Shown: positions 54,717 through 64,000 of the stretch, piece by piece | Numbering within the stretch: position 1 is the first letter of the stretch | Layout: each line of letters starts with the position of its first letter | Assembly: GCA_018873245.2 (NCBI GenBank) | Contig: JAEMBT020000003.1 | Location: 4,235,843-4,299,842 of the forward strand | From: Archegozetes longisetosus | Taxonomy: Eukaryota > Arthropoda > Arachnida > Sarcoptiformes > Trhypochthoniidae | Direction: 5' to 3' | DNA: 64,000 nucleotides | Translations under genes and position numbers: made by a program | Notes under the pieces: model-generated | What the model was told of the DNA's origin: nothing | The model's database searches: none | The model's input: only the letters and a program-made list of their open reading frames with translations

Positions 54717-57700
54717 GTAAGTGTTTGTTTGATTTATATTTGCATGAAATGAATAGTTAAGTGAGAATTGATTGAGTTAATAATTGCGCGCTTTGTAATG
54801 AGATAAATCGACTGAAACAAACTGTAAGCAGTTGTAGCGCTCTCTGCATTTCTATATTGAAATTAAAGTTTGATTTAGTGCATAAATCGATTGCAATCTC
54901 TTCAGAAGTCTATATATGAAGTAAGTCTCCTGAAAGAAAAGTCAGTCTTTGCAAATGCGTCAATGATTTGCGTCATTGCCAACTCAGACAAAGTGAAGCA
55001 AGCCAGCAGAAATTCCAAAAATTCTGTTGACTCACGATTTAAAATAATTTTTTTATACAAAATCATTTAGAACATTGAAAAGATTTATAGGATTTTTTGT
55101 CTTTACCCAATCTTTCTGAGAATTTACTGAATCTTTTCGGAGAAACTTTTCTAATTTAAAAACTGATCAGTGTATTGAAATCTACTGTAAAATATTAAAA
55201 ATCTTTTTAAAGTATTGAAAATCTTTTTCCGGAATTCTCACTTATTCGAGTCATAGGCTAAAAATTGTGTCACATAATTAAGTAGGTTTGAAAAGATCAA
55301 TGAATAGATGAGTTTTCAAGCAATCTTAGTAATAGATTAGTTGTGGATCTGTAATGAATCGAGAACAGGAAGTTCTGTTATACTTACGAGTTAGTACTCA
55401 TCTCAATGCAATGCTATGCTTTCATGTGCATTAATGAGAAAAATGACTCCAGAATTCACTGCGTTTGATCAATGCAAGTGAATAAATACCATTTTCGGTC
55501 ACTGCAAAGCGCATGATATCCAGGTTTGCGATTTCTCTTTACTCTTATTTAATGCGACTAAAACATTATCAAAATTTGCGTCAACCAAATACTTCTGGGA
55601 ATCTGGGCTTTTATTTTTTGCTCAAAAACATCTGACTAAAGATCAAAGCTTTTTCAAAGAATGGCTTTCTAAAAGGCATTATATTATTCAATAATCATTT
55701 GATATTTTGTGTCACATATTTATGTCGATCGTCTTTCTGTTTATTCCTGTGCTCGGAATAAGATAGTTTGGACGTGAACAGAAGGAAGTGGAGCATGAAT
55801 TTTCTTTATTAAACCATGCTCTCAGTTATGATTAGGCTTGGGTTTTTCTATTTTTCAAACAATCTATATTCTACCAGATTTCGTATTTAATACCTCAACT
55901 TCACATGCACTCACTCATCTCTGTAATTAAACTCTAGGCCAACGTCAATAGTGCAATCAAGCATTTTAATTGAAGTTTCAAATGCCTTCTGTGAGCAGCA
56001 TCAAAATTTGCTCTCATTGAATCAATGAAATAAAGATTATAAGAGGAATAATTAATCTTTTATATGAACCATTGGCGTAATAGCTTTGAAAGTCTACTCT
56101 CGCTTACAAATAGTTACGTGGTGAGTAACGTTAGAAAGGAATGTGAGAAATAGACAAAACAAAGGAGTTAGATGTTTGCGCAATATTTTAGTCTATTAGG
56201 ACATTTTTGTACAATTGGTTGCAAAACATGACCCAACGACATTTTGCTTTGAGAAAACTTCCTAAATCACATTTACATCTTGTCTCTTTGTCAACTTCAC
56301 ACTATTATTCGATGTTCACGTTTTTCAAAGCTTTCTTATTTATTAACATGTCTTTTACTTTAAGAACCGAATAAATTAGATTCTCTATTTTTCAGTCAGT
56401 TCAAGACCAATGTTTTATTTGCGTGTTTTAAGTATACATTTATTTGATCGATAAATTTATAGTCTTTCATATTTGAATGTTTCCCAAATCAACTGATTGA
56501 TTGTGCTTTTAAATTATTTATAACTCTCTTCAAAAGTAATTATACCAACATTTCACTATTTTAACTGATTATGTATTTAGTTTGGGTTCGGTTTGTCAGT
56601 AGAAATCGTCTTTTAGCTCAAACAAGTTTTATCTTTAATTACAAATGTTGAAAAACCAAATCAATTACTCTGAAGTATTTGGGTTTTATTACAAATGACG
56701 TTGAAAAGTAATTCGATACTATTTGATAATAGTATCAACAGTAAAATACAATGTACGACTTAATTACCTTATCCTTCAAGCATCTTCAATAGTAAAATTT
56801 TACGACTGCAATTTTACGATTAGAACTCTCTTCATCGTCTTAAATAACCATTATTAACCTTAAGATCATATCTCTTTTCAAAGATTTTATTCACTTTTTA
56901 AGAATCACGATCAATAAATCCTTACTCAGATGAACCCTTATTCAGATGAATCCTTTATTCCAAAATATTTTACAATCAAGTTACTCAATACTTGAATGGG
57001 AGAGATAGACAGATTTCACAAGTTTTCCGAATTTCAAATTAAATTTAGTTTTTTCAATTTAGTCTTTGAGCAAGTTCAATCAAGACAGTATATAGCTAGG
57101 AAAAAATTAGATTGGTAAAAATGAAGAATATTTGTCCATTTGTAAGTAGAGATAGGTTTTGTTTTCTGAGAGCTGGCCAGCTTGTAATCAATCGTTATCA
57201 ATTTAATATTTACTAAATGCCATCATAGATTGAGGCCACTTTTTCCTCTTCACTTCAAATATTATGCAATCTTTTAATCGATAAATAAACCTTAGCTTTG
57301 TTATATTTAGAACAAACAATTTATTTTATTCTTCATTAATAAGACTTGTGTTTTTAAGCTGTTTTCAAGTTAAACTTAATTTTATGCAAACTGCTTACAA
57401 TTATGTAGGTTTCAATATATATGCTGCATCTCAGATGCATAATAAAACACGAATGACCCCAAAAAACGAGACCCAACTCAAAAAGTAGTATTCAATTCTT
57501 TTTCTAATCCTTACGACATAACGTTTTTATTTCGTTACTGCATTAAATAGAAAGATTGAAAACTTTGATACATGACAAGCATGTGATTTGATGAAGAATA
57601 ATATAGAAAATGTAAAATGAAACTTGAAACGTTTATGAATAGAAATTAGTAGCCAGCACCTGCTTCACGTCATTATCGTTTGAGAATTAATATATTGCCT

Positions 57701-59314
57701 ACAAGTTAGTCTAGAAATCTACGTTTAAATGTTCAATTTATTCCCTAAAATAAGAATGCTCTAATTAATCGATTGTTCTCTGCTCTCAGCAATAAAATCG
57801 TCAAAATCATACAAATGACTCAATTTGGTAAAATTTCTAACTAAATTGCATTAATCAGTTATAAATATCCAGATTTCAGTTGAATTTTTCAAATATGCGC
57901 TCAATACGAATAATCGAAAAAGAATCTAAGAGTTAAGAAAATATAAAGAAAGAGCTTCTTTTCAGAGAAGAAATATTTTTGGCAAAATTATATTTGCATA
58001 AAAATAACTTTAAATTTATTCAGCAGAACAGACTCTTTTTATATGTTAACGAGAAGTGACTCTAATTTGGATTATCTTCAACTGAACTTTAAATATCAAA
58101 ATAGTAATTAAAGTTTGAAATTAGCTGTTGGAGCATATATCTATTCTCCAGTGTTCTCTAAGTTGTATTTTGAAATAAAAATCACACCCAAACTATAGTT
58201 GAAATTTTTGTTTATTAGTGCATTTTAATAGAGTAGAAATTTTAATAAAAGTCATAAGTATTATAAGTGCGTATTTCCATCCAACGGGGAATCAAACGTA
58301 AGCAAATTTCAATAACATTAGAATATTCAAATATTCAAGCTAGTTTAATATTAACTTAAATAAATTGCACACAAGTTACACCAAACCTGTTTGAAATCTG
58401 TAAAATAAATACCTGTATAAAACGTGAAACTGTAACCCTGAGTTCCACTGGTTTCATCGACTTTTCTGCTAAAATGAACTTTGCTACAGTTGAAAAAATA
58501 AAATTCGTATTAAATCTTAAAATTATTTGATTAGATACCAATAATCTATTTAGAAAGTAATGAAAAAATGCTGTTTACTCGCTCGCGCTAGTCTTAACTT
58601 ATAGTAAATTGTGCTCTAATAATAGTAAACCTCAGCAATATTCGATATTTTGAACTTTCAGTAGAAATTGTTTAAAGCATGTCATTTTTGTGAACTTATT
58701 GAAGTTTTTGAGTTAATGGTCAGGAGAAAAGTAGAAAAAAGAAGAAAGTATGAAATAAATTTCCGTATTGAAACTGAAAGCTATTGTGCCTTGTCACTGT
58801 TGACATATAAGTTATACTATTATTATTCACGAATTTTATTTTAGGCTATATGTCAATAGACTACATGCCAATAATAATAATTACGATGGCATTAAAAATG
58901 TTTTATTCGCTTGTTTGTCGCCAAAGTTTATTTGCTTTACTCACAATTTATACCACCTCTTGCTACACCAGTATTCAAATTTGTATGTTTTTATTCATTT
59001 TTCTTAAACTTTTATTAGTATGAATGAGGAAGAAATGCAAGATAAAAAATAAAACTCCTTTTTCAAGCTAATAGATATCTCTTTTCCCGTTTATTATCCA
59101 GTTTTGCTTATCCGTTATACACTTTATGTTTTGTTGTGGTAAATATTGGTATTTTTGTTATTCTTTATGGTGTTCAAATGATACAAGGGGTTAAAACTAT
59201 TGCAAAGAACGACATTTTCACAATGATGGGCGTGGAGGCAATTCGAGAGCCTTTTGTTATACAATACACGTAATACTAAGGACTATTGCATTAGTTTTCG
59301 TTATGGCAAAAATC

Positions 59315-59368
<54 letters not shown>

Positions 59369-60365
59369 ACTCAAAATTAGCAATTTTTTCGTCTCATCAT
59401 TAATATAAATCAAAATTTATTTTGCATATCAGACTGAGTATTTTTCGTGCATGATTGAAAATCTATCGATTGAGTCTTTTCTACGTTTGACGTAATCTAA
59501 AAAAGCCTTAAATGGCTAAAAATTAGTAATTTTTTGTCATTAAGCTAAACATAAATCATTAAGGTACCGATATAAAAATGACAGAATATGAGCTCAAACG
59601 TAAAAGAAACTGTTTCAAAATGAAGTCTTAATTGTAAAAATAGATGATTTTAAAAAAACGTGCATGTTAGGTTAATTTGAAAGTTGCGTACGTTTTAGAG
59701 CGTATGTCTGAATACATCCTCTGCTCTCGTTCTTTAACTTGAATGAGACCGACTCCAACTTTGAAATACGTTTTGCCACTGCGGACTTTCACCATAACAC
59801 AACACATTCCTTCAGCTGAAGCATTGCACACAAAGTGTTTCTATCAATTTGATAACTCAAGCTTAAGCTAAGTGAAAGTTAACTAAAATTTCTGTTTTTC
59901 TTCATTCGGTCTAATCTTGTTTTTGTTGTTTCAACTGTTTGATTATTGATTATCGTTTAAATGAATTTCAATCTTTCTCGATGTCAAGTCTGATTGTGTG
60001 TTTGATTCTGTGAATTTTGGTGCCTTCAAATAGGAGAAAATTTTGCACATCTACTACATATTGAGTGTAATTTTTTGAAGTGCTGCTCGTTTCCAATTTA
60101 TGGGATATATTTAGTTTGGCTCCTGTTCTGCATATTACGCTCATACGGTTCCAGAACTTCATTGTTTTTGTAAATATTTTTAATCTTATTTGAATTTCAA
60201 ATAAGTTTATTAAGAATCGAATGATTTAACTTGAATTTTAATAATAATTCTCATAATAACATCCCTAAAGAATTACTAAAGCATGAAGTTCTGTAATTTT
60301 TCGAAAAATAAGAATCGAAAATAATTAGCAGAGCAAAAGAAATTAGGCTAAAAAAGCGTTGTATC

Positions 60366-60396
<31 letters not shown>

Positions 60397-61773
60397 TGAT
60401 GATTTAGTGAGCAGCGCAGTTTGAGAATGTTTTTCATGCTCGCAAGACTTGAGTCTATTAGGATTTTAAGTATCTATTTTGGTGCGTTGTCCTCAACATT
60501 AGCGTTACACAAAAGCAAAACACTTGAAGTCGTCATTCAGTTCTGGTAATTATAAACCATATGATGTTTGTGCCAAACGAGCGTCTCCTTTTTTCTCATA
60601 ATTACCTTTCGATTCATGTATAATCTGATATAAAGTGGAGGTCATTCATGTCTCAATGTGGTATCTTATTCATGTTGGAATTAGTGTGGCAACAAAGCTT
60701 ACGAAGAACTATTATGAAAACTTTGGACAGAGTTATTGTTATGTTTTAAGTGACCTATAAATTAAGCTGAGAAAAGAGTCAATACTAGAAGTGTGGCAAA
60801 TATATCGCAATCGTCTTATTTATGAGCCTTGAGGAAATCTCAGCATTAGTATTTAGCGCAGTATTTACTAAGTGTCGTACTTTTCTGCATCTGTCAAACT
60901 GATTGATTTTCTCACTCCTCTCTTAGTTTTCTGACTTTTATTTCGGTTTTACACATATTAATCTTCAATATTTCATACGCAAAGACAAAAAACTACTTCG
61001 GCAAAATTTTCGTCCCGATTGGGGAAATGTTTTCACTATTTTTCAAGTTATCATGTTTTCTACTGAAGAGAAGTGATTTGTGATTAGTTTTATGTGGATT
61101 TAAGTCAATCGTTCAAAAGTGTGTTTCAAATTTTGTTTTCGTGTATTTTCGACACTCGACAAGAAGATGGCAAGTGAACGCGAAGAACCAGAAGGAGGAA
61201 TGATTCCGAGAACCTTTAGCACATCAGCGCTAAGAATCAAACAGAGATATTCATTTTGGGAGAGATTGCATTCAACGCCACGAAAAAGTGGCGCTTCTGT
61301 CAGCGGGTATGATCTAATGATTCTCTGTTTTGGATAAGATTTTCTAAATACCAAACTGTAGTGAAACGTGAAAAGGGTAGAGAAAAATCTGATCAGTTCA
61401 CTGTATTATGATGAAAGGATTATTATGAGAGTTTATGAAATAATTGCTGTTGTTTACTAAGTATATTTTGGTAAACAAATGCTGTGTGGACAGAAAAAGA
61501 GTTTATGATTAGCGTTACATAATCCCATATCTTCTCCTATGCCATTGCCGAAAGCATTATTTCACTGTCATTTTGCATTAATAATAATTAATAAAACATC
61601 CTCCATATCCCCAATAGCTGCTACTTTTAACTCACTCTAAATATATGTTTAATCAGCTTTTTATCTAACGTTCAATTGCGCTTCATTTTGTTTTCTTGGT
61701 TTGTTGTGGATTTGGCAACTTTGGTAAAGCCCTTTTCAGATCACAATAGATAATATCTAGTAATATAGAAGGC

Positions 61774-61818
<45 letters not shown>

Positions 61819-64000
61819 CATACAAAACTGCATTTTGATCAATAAGTCTCATAGCAATGGCCATACTGTATATTGAGAGCAGTTTTATTGTATTATCTCT
61901 AGTTTCGACTCACAGCTAAGTTCTCCTATGTGTAGTTATAGCAGTAGTAGTGGTAGTACAGAATCACTTTAGATGGAAAATAACATTATTATTCTTGTTC
62001 GAAGTACTGATGAAAATTAGTTATGAAATTCGTAGTAAAGTACATATTATATACCGTAATGCAACACACAATACAAAATACAATAAAGAGTCGAAATTGT
62101 TTCAAACTTACACTCGTTACTGAACAAATAAGTTACTCAACATTTTTATTTAATCATTCTAAATGTGATCAAAATGAGATCTGTTTTTAAATAAAGTTAG
62201 AAATAGTTTAGAAACATTTGTAGATTGTGAAATGATGCAAATTTTTGTTGCAAAAATCAATATGACAATTGTTGAGTATTTAATTAAATTCAGAACTGTT
62301 GTAAAGCTTCAATTTTTATCCGGAATAACTTATAAAGTTCATTTACTCTTTGTTATCGCCTAATTTACTTATCTCTTACTCTAAAAAAATATCAAATTTT
62401 ATTCAGGCTTAATTAAAGAGCTCAACTTTAAAAAGTTGATTAGAATAATTCTATTGTTAGATCTTGACTTTCCTTCAAAATAGTTCCCCAGGGATTCAAA
62501 AATAGCTAATTTTTAAACTAAATACCATATCATGAGTAATGTATATTTTAGAGAACTAAATAATTTATTAGTTTTTGTTCCTAGGAATAGAATAGTATAT
62601 GCTTTATTATGTTAGTCAAAACTCATAGCTCACAACTAACATACAAATGAATACACAGTCCAGAAAAACTACATAAAACTCGTACATATAGTAGTATTTA
62701 GTCTTCTGATAGTCTCACCTCTCTCCAACTTGTACCTGATGTCAACAATTTTTATTGTACTCATCCTCATTACTTGTCTCAGTCTATCGATTTCTTAATA
62801 CTCTATCTTATATTGAGTTTTTTTCTTGGCATCTACTCAAATAAAAAATGGATCAACTTTAATAAATAATATTGAGAATCACTGATATTCTGAAAAGATA
62901 TAGAATTTAAGGGACTTACACAAGACTTGCTGAAGAGATTAGTAAAAGTATTGAGTCATACTTCTTGAAACTAAACTGAAATCCTGAACAAAATTGACTG
63001 TTTGGATAGAAAAGTTATCAGTAAAGGAAGATCTCGATATACAGATAATTGAATCAATTTGTACGATTGCAATACTAAAGTTTTTAATTAAAAGTTCTCA
63101 ATATTGTGAACTTGTATTTAGATAGAAAAGCTACGGATTCGATAGAAGATTCTGTACTTGGCTTTAAGACTAATCCTCGCTGTTACGTTTGACATTTGAC
63201 TATCCTCTCTCGCTTCATTGTATTATTCCTTTGACATTTGTTAGCTTTGATGCTTCAATACAGCCAATTTTACATATAATAATATTAGATAGCATTCGAT
63301 TACAATAAATACGTTAATCTAATAGCTTTTTAGTTGCTAACAATTAGTAGAAGTCGAGGGATTTCTAGTGTTTCGATGGTTTGCTTTTCCTGTTTTTGAG
63401 CAAATCATTTAATATGTTTTGCTTTTTCCTGTGTCTTCAATTATGTAATTATTACTTTTCACTTAAGTTAGACTTAAAGTCCTTGAAACACAAAATAAAC
63501 AGAATTATTCAAATGCGAACAAGTTGTCTGTTGAAAACTTGTACACCAGCTCATAATTAGACATATATAAAGAACCTCACATTTAAAGTTATTACTTTTA
63601 CCTGTTGGCAGAATAAGTCACCTGAAAGGTTTAGATTATGATTTGTCACGTATCATAGATACGAATGAAAATTAGTTGGTTTTTATCCTTGAGATATCCC
63701 CGGGATAATGGTGACAATATTTTATCATCTCTAAGTTATAATATGCTAATTTACTTTGAAAGCTTTCGGTTAACACACCATTTCGTGCTTAGATCCTAAG
63801 TCATTCTAACTTATACATAAATTATAGCTCCGTATTATATAAAGATTTTATACTGTAACTGAACCCCAATCGCGTTATCCTTCATATAAACCATTTGATC
63901 AAAAAAGACTAGATGTAGCATAAACTTGGCAACAAAAACAATAAGATAATCGATATTATTATTTTTGCATATGCAAAAGTCCTATCCAAGTCGATTGATG

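Overview
The window looks like one very long, AT-rich eukaryotic gene on the + strand, almost all of it intron. Five short stretches stand out as coding exons: their base composition is richer and their reading is clear. One of them (54534-54716) is unmistakable. It encodes the first half of UCR1 (upstream conserved region 1) of a class-4 cAMP phosphodiesterase, PDE4/dunce, with the [11 protein letters not shown] core and PKA serine. The wording around it ([26 protein letters not shown]) is closer to arthropod dunce than to vertebrate PDE4. Together with long AT-rich introns, TTAGG-like runs and small DNA transposons, this suggests an arthropod or other ecdysozoan invertebrate. I cannot name the species.

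Layout. 1-13150 shows no supportable gene; it is 5' flank, or intron of a still longer isoform. A possible TATA/initiator promoter (13154-13187) precedes alternative first exon A (13741-13919), which ends in a PKA-type RRRHSWIC motif known from PDE4D3. Then come about 27 kb of intron, alternative first exon B (41277-41695, Ser-rich with RRGRR), 5 kb of intron, a TATA box with a short upstream ORF, and alternative first exon C (46833-47164, hydrophobic N-terminus). After 7.4 kb more of intron comes the shared UCR1 exon. About 6.5 kb further on, alternative first exon D (61167-61306) cannot join the UCR1 exon, which lies behind it, and must splice to something beyond the window. The catalytic domain, UCR2 and the second UCR1 exon are not here.

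How the parts fit. Exons A, B and C each end two bases into a codon at a GT donor. The UCR1 exon begins with the one base that completes the codon, so all three give an open reading frame into FDVDD. The UCR1 exon and exon D also both end two bases into a codon, so they can use the same downstream acceptor. The window is therefore the promoter-choice half of a PDE4 locus: each promoter supplies a different N-terminal targeting or regulatory peptide, and exon D would give a form without the first half of UCR1.

The introns hold four copies of a small transposon-like inverted-repeat element with TA flanks (a MITE, about 215-240 bp), three CT/GA microsatellites clustered around exon D, a few short tandem duplications and some inverted repeats. 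I found no bacterial-type genes, CRISPR array, rRNA or convincing tRNA.
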